Shown here piece by piece: positions 47,229-58,920 of a DNA stretch of 64,000 bases. The translations under genes and the position numbers were made by a program. Each line of letters starts with the position of its first letter. The first letter of the stretch is position 1. This stretch comes from Gordionus sp. m RMFG-2023. Its lineage: Eukaryota > Nematomorpha > Gordioida > Chordodea > Parachordodidae. The stretch is taken from assembly GCF_954871325.1 (NCBI RefSeq), contig NC_088775.1, positions 47,035,561 to 47,099,560 on the forward strand, given 5' to 3'. Below the pieces are notes generated by a model. That model was not told where the DNA came from. It saw only the letters and a program-made list of their open reading frames with translations, and did no database searches.

Positions 47229-48545
47229 CTTAGGCGTAGCCAGGATATTCCTAAGGGGGAAAGGGAATTAAAAAATTAAATACTAGGTAAAATTCCACTT
47301 TCATATTTGACAGTTAGAGAATTATTACAGTTAATATTTTAACAAATTTTACTAAACAATGCTCTTGGTAATAAATTAAATATAGCAACAATTTGCATTC
47401 AATTATTTAACGCCATCTATTTATTTTAAATAAAAAATAATATTAAAAATTAATCTTCATATTATTCATCCCACAATGTCTTTAAAAGATATTTTCTGAT
47501 GTCCTTATCAATATTTTATAGTTTTCTGTAAAATATATAATTCGCTATATTGGTAAAAATTACTTGATTATCATATGATAATTGATAAAATTAGATATAC
47601 TGTAAATCTACGACATATAATATTCCACTGTTTGTATTGTGCTTTAATTTTTTTATTTAATTTATGATTTAATTTTATCAATAGTTTTATAATTATATTT
47701 TACTTTTATTAAGACAATAAATTATAGCGATTCGATTCACAACCAATTAAAAAATTTCCTTGAGTTGCATGAACTGGTTTATTATTATAACCCATTATTT
47801 TCAGCTGTTATATTAATATACACAAATGTAAATTTTCATAGATTTACAAAATATATCATATTTATATTAAATAAACAAATTCAATATAGACCATAAACTT
47901 AAAATTAACCAATACCCCTCCCTATAATATACATTTTACTTAATCGGGTACGGCCTTTTCTCTCTCTTCTTATCTCCCGTAGGCGTTTAAGCAAGTGTTC
48001 GCCTCTTGCGCGCACAGGTAACTGCAGCCTGCCCATAAATTGTGGATGGGCTCATCTCATAGGCTACCCCCAAATTTCTTAACCCATATAGATGGGGCGA
48101 GATAGTCCAAGAGTAGCTCTGCTGTTTCATATAGCGATAAAGGGCGATTGCGCTTATTATGACGTATGACGTAAAATTTTTCGCTTTATAAAAAATTATA
48201 TTTGAAATATTATATTATTTAGTAATTATATGGATCTATTATTAATAATTATAATACATTTCACTTTTGTCTTAAGACTTATCTTTGGCTTATATTCCAT
48301 ATATAAAAATGCTTTTTCCCAAAAATGTATAAATTATGGTAAATAGTTTTATAAAAAAATATCAACTTTTACATTCTTTCTTTCAAATTATTGTTTAAGA
48401 TATATGCATACATTTTTGGAGGTCAGAGAGTGGGGGGAGGACTATGGGGGATATTTTTTATTAGCTTAAAATGATATTCACAAAAAAGTGATAAATTTCT
48501 GAAGGGGGGGATTTCCCGTTGTTCTTCCCTGGCTAGGCCTATGAC
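47229..48545 (+). mobile_element. Family-B hAT-like element, second copy, with an internal insertion
   Basis: Matches 32337-33508 over most of its length (e.g. CCACAATGTCTTTAAAAGAT). Ends TTAGGCGTAGCCAGG and CTGGCTAGGCCTATG are eroded; flanks agaactac and actactta share only ACTAC, so no clean target duplication. About 455 bp (47725-48183) are extra relative to the other copy. Confidence 0.75.
47725..48183. other. Extra segment inside family-B copy, with a GC-rich core
   Basis: Absent from the homologous place near 33095. Its core (47945-48180) is clearly GC-richer than anything around it. On the minus strand it has an open stretch reading FMGRLQLPVRARGEHLL, then a basic KRLREIRRERKGRTR. No box A/B pair and no known domain seen, so a SINE, a foreign gene piece or a LINE tail are all possible. 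Confidence 0.4.
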
Positions 48546-48882
48546 TACTTATCATCACAATGTGGGTTGAATCTTTTCTCCATAATATTTAACGACTCCA
48601 AGATAAGTGAAAACTTTACTTGTTGTAGAATAAAAATGAGCAAGGCTATCACTAATGTTTTAGGACCTGAATCCAGGAGGTCAATTTTTGTTGGAAAGAT
48701 GGACATATGCAATTCTAACAGATGCATCTAATAAGAGAAATATCAAAACATTTCCCACGATCCTCCGCTATTTCAACAAAAATAAGGGTGTTTCAATAAA
48801 ACTATTAAATTTTTTTTCCTCAGATAGTAAAAATCCAAAGACTTAGTTAACCATATAATGGTAAATATAGCATATTCGAGAT
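48546..48882. other. Short unique DNA between elements
   Basis: Joins 50388-50513 when the element 48883-50379 is removed. Minus-strand frames here (e.g. 48727-48545) are short and unsupported; a host exon cannot be excluded because base composition is more balanced than the surroundings. Confidence 0.3.
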
Positions 48883-50379
48883 CAAGGGCGTCGCTAGCCT
48901 TTACAATCTCAGGAGGCTCAATTAAAAAAAATTATGGGAGCTTCGCCCCCTATGCCCCCTGATTTGCGGGCTTTCGGCTAGCTTTTGTCCGGTCTTCGGC
49001 CGGGTTTTATATAATATATAATACATTTTTATGATTTGCAAACTTGGAACAATTTTTCTGAATTTCATATTTATTAGAAATGAGACATTTTGTAAATATA
49101 AAATAAGAACCGGAGTGATATGATGAAAGCATGTAAGATTTTATATATTATTGTCGCACCATCTCTAGTTGGTATATTATATCTTAAAATAATAATAGTT
49201 TGTAATAATATCAAAATATACTCGTTTTAAAAATTTAACTCAAAACTGTTTTTCAAAGAAGAAAAAAATAACTTTCCTAAAAACATGTAAAAAAAAAGAG
49301 AAGAAAATATATCTAATTTATTACATCCATTGTGGGATGAATAATAGGATGTTTAATTTTTAATAATATTATAAATAAAATGGCGTTAAAGAATTTAATG
49401 CTAATTGTTACTTATATTTATTATCAAAAGTATTTATTAGTAAAATTTATAAAAATATTAATTGTAATATATAATATAACTGTCAAATATGTCTGTAAAA
49501 GTGGCATTTTACTAATGTTGTTAAATGGCTCGTTTTGAGCCGATTTTTAAAAACGGCTAACTCAATATTTCGTCCAGAAAAATATTACGCAAGCGTCAAG
49601 ATTTTGCTCATAGAAGGAACAAAGATCTAGGCATATATTATCGAAATCTCAAGACTTAGGCAATATTTTTCTGGCTAAAATATTGAGTTAGCCGTTTTAA
49701 AAAATCGGCTCAAAATGAGCCGTTTTACAACACTACATTTTACCTTTGCATTTTCTAATATTTTATAATCAATTATATATAGTAGAGGATTCTAAACTAT
49801 ATGTCTACTTACTTTTTATGAAGAAATATCTTATTCTTATTTGGACCTTGAAAATATTTATAGGAAGAGATGGTAATTAAAATTAAAAATGAATATTATA
49901 GTTGATTAGGGATTTACTCGGGTAATTACAATATTAAATTTGTTAATTTTCAATTAATAACTGATTATATTAATTTAATTAGGATTATATTTTAATTTAA
50001 ATAATAAAAGTCAATTAAGCTTCAACTGTTAATGCTAAATTAATATTTAGTGAGTAATATTGATTTGATATTCTATTTTTAACATATTTGATTTCAAGCT
50101 GATATAGTGAAAATATAATATATGTATTAATCTAATCTAATAATTAAAAGTATTCATTCATTAAAAATTTAGATAGTCTCATTAATTTTTAAATTAAATT
50201 AAATATATATATTACTTAATAGAATTATAAAAGAAATCGTTGAGGGCGCAATCAAAAAAATTTATTTTTAGTTCAAGGGGATATTTAAGAGCCATTAAAA
50301 AAAAATTTTGCTTCAGAGGGCTATTTAAATTTTTCAGGGGGCTCGAGCCCCTGCGCGCCCCTCCCTAGTGACACCACTT
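48883..50379 (+). mobile_element. Family-A hAT-like element, 1.5 kb, perfect 8-bp TSD
   Basis: Ends CAAGGGCGTCGCTAGCC and CTAGTGACACCACTT, flanked by TTCGAGAT (48875-48882, 50380-50387). Same orientation and sequence as the outer parts of 35830-40168. Contains the hairpin MITE 49513-49735. No gene. Confidence 0.9.
49513..49735 (+). mobile_element. 223-bp hairpin MITE, copy 1
   Basis: The two halves are inverted (GTTGTTAAATGGCTCGTTTT against its complement), with the 8-bp duplication CATTTTAC on both sides (49505-49512, 49736-49743). Eight bp and TAxTGTTG ends suggest a hAT-type mover. Confidence 0.88.
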
Positions 50380-50652
50380 TTCGAGATTAACAATGAGTTG
50401 CATGTCAGCTTTCTGCGGTGATAAATGCCTCAGTGAATTTTGACAAAACACAGAGTGTATTTACAGAATTGAGGCAGCACAATGTTGACTTAATACCAAT
50501 TGGCTCTATATGTCATATACTCAGTGGCGTAGCCAGGATTTATCCATGGGGGGGGGGGGAGGGGGGTTTAAAATTTTAGGAGGGGCTTCGCCCCCAAACC
50601 CTATTTCTAAATTTTGCTAATATTATGTGCTTTATTAGTGTCGAATCACTAT

Positions 50653-50875
50653 TAGTGTTGTTAAACGGCTCTTTTTGAGCCGATTTTTAAAAACGATTAA
50701 CTCAATATTTCATCCTGAATAATATTAAGCAAGCCTAAAGATTTTCTTTGTAGAAGGAACAGAGGTTTGAACATCTATTAGCAAAATCTCAAGGCTTAGG
50801 CAATATTTTTCTGACTAAAATATTGAGTTAGGCGTTTTTAAAAATCGGCTCAAAACGAGCCGTTTAACAACTCTA
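50653..50875 (+). mobile_element. 223-bp hairpin MITE, copy 2
   Basis: Same length and sequence class as 49513-49735 (TAGTGTTGTTAAACGGCTC ... GTTTAACAACTCTA). CACTAT lies on both sides (50647-50652, 50876-50881); the eight-base match is not complete. Confidence 0.85.
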
Positions 50876-51399
50876 CACTATAGTAGTCAGCATAAATGAA
50901 AGAATATTAGTAACAGAATTTTGGCCAAATTTATGATTAATAAGCGGCTGGAAACATTATTCTAAAATTTTTTATCAATGTTTAATAAATTGTAAATTAA
51001 TCCATCCAGAAAAAATCCCCCCCCCCCCCTCCCAAACCTTCCATTTTTTATTATCACTCAATATATCTTATTGAGTGTTAAATAATTATTTTAATTAAAT
51101 TTAAGAGAATTTCATTATAGATCTTATTTATTGTAAAAATACTATAGTATAAATAACATCCCTTATTTATTTTAATGATAAAATACAATAAAATAAATTT
51201 TAAAATGTAGAAATTTTATATAGATTATTATATTAAAAATTTATTTATATAACTATATTAAAAAATATATAATTGAATAAAATATAAGTAATTCTTGTAC
51301 GGTATTTAAAAAAAATATATAATTTAACAATAAATGAATCTTCATATTGCTAATGCAATACTTTTATTAAAAATAGGCAGAGAATCTAATATGCAATTA

Positions 51400-52780
51400 C
51401 ACATGGAAAAGACCTGCAAAGTGCAAAGCGTTTTTTGGTCTCAAAGAGTATTCTATTTTATCAAGATTTTTATATCAAAATACGACATCACAAAGTAACA
51501 TATCATGCGATCCTGATAAATCATCAGAATAAAATGAGATTTTCTTAATATCCTCTCGCGTTTCAAGTGTAATCAATAATTCAGACATAACTGGCAGAAG
51601 AAAATAAAAGCTTTTTAAAATAAAATTGTGATTAATAAATCTTTCATTTAATTGAAATAAAAATGTATCAATAAGGTGAATAAAATATTTATTTTATAAA
51701 AATCCTCAATCGTAGATGCATCAATATTTAAGCGATTGGATTGTCTAAAAACTACTCTAGGTTTAAAAATTTCAATCCCAAACATATTAACGATCTCTTT
51801 TACTTTCTCGTATATTTCATGAAATTTTCATCCACATTATCTCTGATATTTGTTAATATTTCAACGTTATCCTTTGCCCTATTCATAATCTCCCTTAAAT
51901 CCAAATCAATTTTATGTAGCGTTTGCTAAAATCATATGTTTAAATTAAGAAAATATTTACACATTGAATTGATATTAAAAATGTGGCTTCGTAATAGCCT
52001 GCAAAAGATTTTCACTTTGCTTGATATGTAGGATTCGAGCACTGCAAAAATAACTTAATATAATTAGATAAGTCTCACTAATTGTTGTCTTTCAATAAAT
52101 AGTTAGGCAAAATCTTTTTAGTTTTTTTTTGATTATTTGAATCAATATCATAAACGTTCGGTTAAAAGGCTTCCTCTTCTTGGGTGGTGTAAAAAAGTCA
52201 CAAACTGACGATATTGTTTCTATATTTTGAAAAATATATTAGAATTATAAAAAGATATCTATAATACATAATAAAATCCAATAAATTCCAATTAAATTAA
52301 AATATTTTTACGTAAACTGTTCCGGATGTCTCGAATTTTGCATGCCTCATATATCATCAAATTTAGGTAATGTGAACTACAGTGAACATATAGAGCTGTG
52401 CTATAAAGCTCTCTAATTCTTGATTGCACCCCTTTAACATGACCTCTCATCGAGGGAGCTCTATCATATCCTTGGCCTCTCATTAGATTTAAATTTAAAT
52501 CTAGTAGATAAATTTTTTGGCTAACGTCTTTGATTTGAAAAAAGTGTTTCTTAATTTTGAAATCACCTGATTCCATTAAATAAACCTTACTGCTATGGAT
52601 AATTGCTCTATGCTACCAACATCCGAAGTCTCATCCGCCAAAACACTAAAAATTGGTGATGCTTTCACTTTTGAATAAATTTCTTTCAATATGAACCTAT
52701 TGCATATGGCTATTATTTCTTTTTGAAAACTTGGTCTAAGGTATGGTAGGTAGCATTTTTAGCAGATCTTTCTAAAAGCT
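51400..52780 (-). pseudogene. ZMYM1-type hAT transposase relic
   Basis: On the minus strand the catalytic region is readable without a break from about 52700 to 52292: SVLADETSDVGSIEQLSIA (first catalytic Asp, as in the DUF4371 region), then GQGYDRAPSMRGHVKGV (second Asp block) and YVHCSSHYLNLMIYEA (C-x2-H-x2-N). Sequence below 52290 is fragmented, with short frames only. The TTF finger and the C-terminal dimerisation block are not convincingly present, so the gene is a deleted relic. The same blocks occur in the hAT at 18701-21403 but the two are clearly different lineages. Confidence 0.75.
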
Positions 52781-53308
52781 TTATATATTTATCATTATTA
52801 TTACATAAAAGTTTCAACAATTCCTTGAAATTCACTTCATTATGAGAAGAGTATGTAAGTGTGAAGGGGCCAGCAGATATTCTGTGAGCTCTTAATGCTA
52901 AGCCCTGCCTCCCTAACCAAATGATTGTATCAATTATTATATTGCTCTGTTGGTTGTAACAATATCAAAATTCTTTTTATTCAATACATTAGATATTGAT
53001 ATCTTTTGATTCATAGAGATGGCTTTTAAAGCATCCGATATCTCACAAAAATTGTGGTAAATATTTTAGTTCATATAATTTTTAATATATATTTTTAAAC
53101 AATGTGATCATTTAAGATTGAATATTCTTATTTGTTTTTTTTAAATATATTTCATTTTGATATCGTATATAAATTTATTTATAAATTGAAACACTTTTTT
53201 AAATAAAATTATTCGCAATAAGAAAAAAATTTCAAAAATTTTTTTTTTCGGAGGTTATGGGGGGGGATTCAACCCCCCCCCCCCCTTGTCTACGCCACTG
53301 CATATACT

Positions 53309-53640
53309 ACATAATTCTTACAAGAAGGCAATGAATGTATTATCTGTAATTTCGAAATAATTGTAATGAAATGTTTTAACTAATTTAGTTTATCAATTAA
53401 AAGAGTTAATGAATCAGAGTTGTACAAAAGATCTTCTTTGAAGATTTTTGAGCAAGATCTTTGAAGATATTTAAATTTTAAAAAATTTTGAGCAACGATC
53501 GATCTTTGAAGATCTTTTATTTTTAAAAAATTTCGAGCAACGATCTTGTCAAATTTGAAGATTTTTTATTTAAAAATATTTTAGATTAACGATCTTCAAA
53601 GATCTTCATATTTTATAATGTTATTAAGCATGTTAAATTA
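53309..53640 (+). repeat. AAGATC/GATCTT motif array with hAT-like end
   Basis: From CAGAGTTGTACAAAAGATC (about 53416), words such as GATCTTTGAAGATC, TTTTGAGCAA and CGATCTT recur seven or more times to 53620. A shorter copy lies at 40270-40445. The right end of this element is not seen. Confidence 0.6.
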
Positions 53641-54199
53641 AAATAAAAATTCAGACAATTTTCATAATTGTTATTTTTTTTGAACTTTTTTTGACATATA
53701 TGAGTAAAAATTTATATTTAAAAAAAAATTTATATTAAAATTTCAATGAAGATGTAATGTAAGTAACACAGAAAAGTGACAATTGTAATAATCGTTATTT
53801 TTTAACTTATTTGATTTATTGCGTCGTAAATAGTCTATAATTTTTATTATTAAGATGTAAAAATAAAATTTCAAAGAAGATGTACCATAGAAAAGTGACA
53901 ATTGTCATAATCGTTATTTTTGAACTTTTTTGAATTTTTTTAAGGCAAATGGGTGAAAATAGATATTGTTAACATGTTAGATTAAAATTTCATTGAAGAT
54001 GTACCACAGGAAAGTAACAATTGTCATAATCGTTATTTTTGATAATTTTTTTTAAAACAAATGGGTAAAAATAGATATTGTTAACATATTAAATTAAAAT
54101 TTCAGTGAAGATGTACTACAGGAAAGTGACAATTGTTATAATCGTTATTTTTGAAGTTTTTTGAATTTTTTTAAGGCAAATGGGTAAAAATAGATATTT
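53640..54199 (+). repeat. Tandem ~112-119-bp repeats
   Basis: About five units with the landmark GTGACAATTGTCATAATCGT at about 53776, 53895, 54014 and 54126. The array is cut in mid-unit by the left LTR at 54200, so the LTR element inserted into it. Confidence 0.85.
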
Positions 54200-54680
54200 T
54201 GTGTATCGTGTTAGCATGGAGTCATTTTGTGTAATAAGCATTTTATTCTGTGATTAATATTTTTTTTTGATTTTTTTGCCCATTCATTCTTGTGATTGTA
54301 AAAAAAATTGCTATTTTTAAAATTATAAAAAATTATATTGTTTATTATTATGCATTAATTAAATAGATATATATATAGAGAAAAAAAGAAATAAAAATTA
54401 TTATTGCGTTTTTTATATTTTTTTAAAAAAAATTCATTCATCCATTTCTTGTGTCTTGTGAAAAAAAGGGAAAAATTATTATTTGAGATTTCTTGAAAAC
54501 AAAAAAAAGGTTAAAGAATAAGAACAAAGGTATCAAGTAAGAACATATTTGACTTTTAAAACATTAATTATAAACAGTATAATTTTTACATTAATATTTA
54601 GAATTTAAATTATATACAGTATAATTTTTACATTAGTATTTAGTATTTGACTTTTAAAATATTGACTTTTAAAATATTGG
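54200..54680 (+). repeat. Left LTR (3' boundary approximate)
   Basis: Begins TGTGTATCGTGTTAGCATGG. The start is supported by the break in the upstream tandem array and by the same sequence at 60262. The end is placed near 54680 before TGGTGGCCAATAAC, a possible primer-binding site; this is a guess. Confidence 0.7.
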
Positions 54681-54699
54681 TGGCCAATAACTTGCGCCT

Positions 54700-55440
54700 T
54701 CGTGTATACCCGATTGGTTCGGATGTTATTAGGTGTAAAATACCCGATTGGTTTGGAAGTTATTAGGTGTAAAATACCCAATTGGTTCGGAAGTTATTAG
54801 GTTTAGGATACCCGAGAGTTTCGCACTTATTATGTTGGTGTAACCACAAAGGTCTAATACACGGAAGTGCTGCCCAAAATTTTGGCCAGTAAAAACCTGT
54901 TACACGAAGTGCTGCCCAAATTTTTCCAAAAATAAATCTATTAGACAAATATATCCAAAATTTAGAAATTAAGCCTAATACACGGAAGCGCTGCCCAAAT
55001 ATTTCCAAAAATAAATCTGTTAGACAAATTTATCCAAAATTTTAGAAATTAAGCCTAATACACGGAAGTGCTGCCCAAATTTGCCCAAATTTTTCCAAAA
55101 ATAAATCGGTTAGACAAATTTATCCAAAATTTTAGAAATTAAGCCTAATACACGGAAGTGCTGCCCAATTTTTCCAAATATAAATCTGTTAGACAAATTT
55201 ACCCAAAATTTTATAAATTAAGCCTAATACACGGAAGTGCTGCCCACATTTTTCCAAGTAAATGGCTAATAGACAATTTCGCCCAAAATTTTAGAAATTA
55301 AGCCAGCTACACGGAAGTGCTGCCAAAACTTTTGCAAATATAAAGCTCTTAGACGATATTTATCAAAAATTGTAAAATGTGCTGCCCAAATACTTTTAAA
55401 CATAAATCTGTTACAGGAAATTTACAAGAATTTTGTCATC
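54700..55440 (+). repeat. Leader tandem repeats between LTR and gag
   Basis: Three ~36-bp units (word ATACCCGATTGGTTCGGAAG, 54705-54820) followed by about eight ~80-bp units with the landmark ACACGGAAGTGCTGCCCAAA (54850-55440). Non-coding. Confidence 0.85.
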
Positions 55441-55680
55441 CATTGACCTATTAAATGTGCATGTATATGTGCATCATTGGCTTATTTACGTTACTTATAG
55501 TATCTTACTTGTTGACATTACAGATAACCAAGATTTTTATTTTGAAATTGATCATAAATTTTTTATAACGCCGTGATGAAAAGTTTAAAATTTGTTAAAT
55601 TCTGGGAGGTTCAGTATAATATTTTTGGAGCGTTGGTTATACTATTAATTTGAATATGTAGTTTAGTTTGGGACAAGAGA

Positions 55681-56534
55681 ATGAAAAGGAGTCGCAGCGT
55701 TAGAATTAAAGGACAAACTTTGACCATTGAGGGACATAATGGAGAGGAGGATATGATGGGTAAGGTTACTTGGTTACCTGTTCAGGAGTTAATTAAAGGG
55801 TGGACGGATAGCAATATAAATAGTAATATATATATGGCTCTGAGAAACAAAATTTTGGAAATAATCAAGTGTTGCGACCGTATAGAGAGCCCAGAGAAAA
55901 TTCTCGGGGAAGGAGAGTAGAAATGAGACAAAATTTTGAATCTCAGGGAAGAGGGCTAATGAGTTGTTATAATTGCTGTAAATCAGGTCATATGCTCAGA
56001 GAGTGCCGGGAGGCTAAGTGTTTCGGTTGTGGAAAATTAGGACATATAGCCCCTTACTGTCCGGGTAAACAAGAGAGATTAAGATGTGCGGGTGGTGGTA
56101 GGTTTAGGCATAATAAGGAGGAATGTAATATGAACAATTACAGTAACAAAAGTGGTTTTCCACAGAGAGGGATGAGTCCGAATGCTTTAAATGTGAGGAC
56201 TATTGATCGGGAGAGTATGGAAGAGGGGCGGGCAGTTAATGTCAGAGAGTTAGGGGAGAAAAATATGGAATGTTTTCATGCCGAAAGGGTGGTCATTTGG
56301 CGAGGGATTGTGAGAATTTGTGACTACATGATAGTGAAAAAATTGCAGGTCGGGGCGAGATGGTTAGGGGGTACGGAGGAGGGATTTAATCGGCGAAAAA
56401 CAAATAAAGAGGGATGCCTAAATATGTTACAAGAGGGGATAGTAAATATGCTACAAGAGGGGATAGTCCATGGTCCTTGTCCTAGAGTCATAATAAATTT
56501 GGGGGAAGAATGGTTCCCATGTTATTTGATATAG
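55681..56534 (+). pseudogene. gag-type region with zinc knuckles (fossil part)
   Basis: Two CCHC-type knuckles are visible near 55965-56065 (CYNCCKSGHMLREC and CFGCGKLGHIAPYC), the nucleic-acid-binding signature of nucleocapsid proteins. A matrix/capsid portion cannot be recognised by motif. The region is part of the broken LTR element. Confidence 0.8.
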
Positions 56535-56746
56535 GAGCTGTTGGTTATAATGGATATCAAAGTATTTGGCCTGGGGAAAGGATAGAGAATGAGGGGTTGA
56601 GAATAAGGCACTTTGATGGAACTTTGTTGGCAGCCATAGATAGGGTAGAGATAGTGGCGACATCAGAGGAAAGGGTGGAAATATTGGATTTATGGATTAT
56701 TAATCGGAATATAGAAGCGGTGATGGATTGGGATTGGATCACTTGA
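56510..56746 (+). pseudogene. Retropepsin-like protease region (fossil part)
   Basis: A PMLFDIGAVGYN motif at about 56519 stands in the place of the D-T/S-G-A active site of retroviral-type aspartic proteases, and a hydrophobic ILDLWIINR strand follows near the expected distance. It is placed between gag and the RT as usual for the family. Confidence 0.6.
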
Positions 56747-56869
56747 ATTGGTCCATGGTAGAGTTTTTGGGGAGTATTTTCATGGTGGGGAATATTTGTA
56801 CCAATAACGAGTGAGGAATATGCTGTTATGACCTTGAGAGAGAATGTGTTGCCTGGAATTGAGACCATG

Positions 56870-57394
56870 TTTAATGAGGGAACCAGCGAAAATCTTCCTA
56901 GGAGCGAAACAAGGAACGAAACAAGGAACGAAACAAGGAGCGAAACACGGAGCGCTATTTTAAGGAGCGAAACAAGGAGCGATAATTTAAGGAGTGAAAC
57001 AAGGAGAAATAATTCTAGGAGAGAAACCAGAAGCGATAATTTTAGAAACGCAACAAGGAAGAACAATTCCAAGAGCAAAACCAGGAGCGTCAATTCAAGG
57101 AGCGATAATTCAAGGAGCGGAACAGGTCAAAATAATTCAAGGAGCGATAATTTAAGGAGCGAACTAAGGAAAAATAATTCCAGGAGGGTAACAAGGAGCG
57201 ATAATTCTAGGAGCGAAATAAGGGAAAATAGTTCGAGGAGCAGAGTAAAGGGAGGTAATGATAGAACGGAAATAAAAGAGAATAACTCCAAGGGCGAAAT
57301 AGGGAAGAAGAATCCTAAAAGTAAAATGGGGGAAAGAAATTCAGGGGGAGAAGGCGCAAACAATGTTTCAAGAGAAGAAGTAGGTAGAAATTAG
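56870..57394 (+). repeat. RS/RN-rich coding repeat region between protease and RT
   Basis: Degenerate repeats of the word AGGAGCGAAACAAGGAGCGA encode SETRSDNLRSETRRNNSR-like peptide: strongly basic and serine/asparagine-rich, about 170 residues. Such an insertion between protease and RT is unusual for the family. Confidence 0.8.
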
Positions 57395-57499
57395 GGGCAC
57401 GTTGGAGCCAATTAAAGGGGTTGTGATATTACGAGGAGGAAGGAAAAGTGGAGGATACCGTTTGAATGGAGAAAGGAAGTAAAATTGGAATTGAATTAA

Positions 57500-58700
57500 T
57501 GGGTACAGAAAGGTATTGTATGTCCGGTGGAATATAGTGAATGGGCGACTCCTTTAGTGCCCGTGAAGAAAGCCAATGGGAAACTTCGTTTATGTGCAGA
57601 TTTTCGAGTTACAGTAAATCCGTGGGTGGTGGAGGTTAAGTATCCCTTGCCAAGAATTGAAGAAATACTAGCTAGTCTAAAAGGAAGTGTTTATTTTTCA
57701 AAGGTGGATTTCTCTAATGCATATCAATAATTACGGGTAAAGCCGGAGGTGAGGAAGTTGTTAACGATTACTACGCCAAAAGGATTGTTTGCGTTTTGTA
57801 GATTCCATTCGGACTTCCTGTTTCAGCTCCCATTCAGCGTACGATGGCTGCGGTTTTTCAGGGAATGGAGGGAGTTTTCTACTATATGGATGATGTCTTG
57901 GTGACGGGAAGAAATCCCGAACAATATGAACAGAGATTAGAGGAAGTATTTCGAAGAATCAAGGAGAAAGGATTGAGAGCCAGCGGGGAGAAGCGTGTTG
58001 GGGTGACCGAAGTGACTTATCTGGGGCACAAGATCACAGGAAAGGAGGTGCGGCCGGTGTACAGAAATATGACTGGAATTAATAATATGATAAGACCCAG
58101 TAATAAACCAGAGTACAGGCATTTTTGGGGATGGTAAATTATTATCATCGGTTCGTGAAAGGATTTGCTCAAGTAGCAGCGCCCTTATATCAATTATTAA
58201 AGAAAGGGAGAAAATGTGAGTGGACAAATGAACAAGAAGAGTCCTTCGAAGAATTAAAAGGCCAAATAGGAAAGGAACCCGTTTTAGTGTGCTTTAATAA
58301 TGAATTGGAGTGATATTGGCGGTAGATGCATCCAATAAAGGTGTTGGAGAAGCGCTTTTGCATTTTATTGATGGGGTAGAAAGGCTGTGTTATTTTTCTC
58401 AAGATTTTTTAGAGCGGCAGAGACCAGGTATTCAGTGATTGAGCAAGAAGCATTGGCCGGTATTTCCGGATTAACGTAGTGCCGTGATTATCTGATCGGG
58501 TGCAGATTTATTATTTATCACAAGCCATTGGTGAATCTATTCAGGAAAGACAACAAAGAACTAATGCTATCGCCTAGGCTGCAGAGATGGTTATTGCTCG
58601 TAGGCAGTTTTGATTTCCAAGTGAAATATCGACGAGGGAGGGAAATTTATTTACCAGACATTTTATCCAGATGCGGAGCTGGGGAAGATTTGGAGGAGAA
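57500..58700 (+). pseudogene. Reverse transcriptase and RNase H region (fossil part)
   Basis: RT blocks include WATPLVPVKKANGKLRLCAD, YPLPRIEEILASLKGSVYFS, SKVDFSNAYQ and the catalytic FYYMDDVLVTG near 57879. RNase H is suggested by LAVDASNKGVG near 58320 and the ADxLSR-type end YLPDILSRCG near 58650. Part of the broken LTR element. Confidence 0.88.
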
Positions 58701-58920
58701 AGAACAAGAGGAAAGGGAGGAAAAAATTGAACAAGGGCTGATTCGGACCATGGCAGGAATATCTAGAGGCGGGCCAGTAACATGGGAAGAGATTAAAAGA
58801 GTGACTTTGAAAATAGGGAATTGAGACGGATCAAAGCGTGCCTTAAGGGACAGAAAATGTGGCGGGATAGAGACAAGACCTAAATATGTACAGAGGGAAT
58901 TAGCGATAATAGATGAATAT

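Larger units (their letters stand above)
50522..53300 (+). mobile_element. Family-B hAT element with transposase remains, perfect 8-bp TSD
   Basis: Ends CAGTGGCGTAGCCAGG and CTACGCCACTG, flanked by CATATACT (50514-50521, 53301-53308), with G and C runs just inside. Carries a minus-strand ZMYM1-type transposase relic and the second hairpin MITE. It is the only copy in the window with family-B-like ends and coding sequence. Confidence 0.92.
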
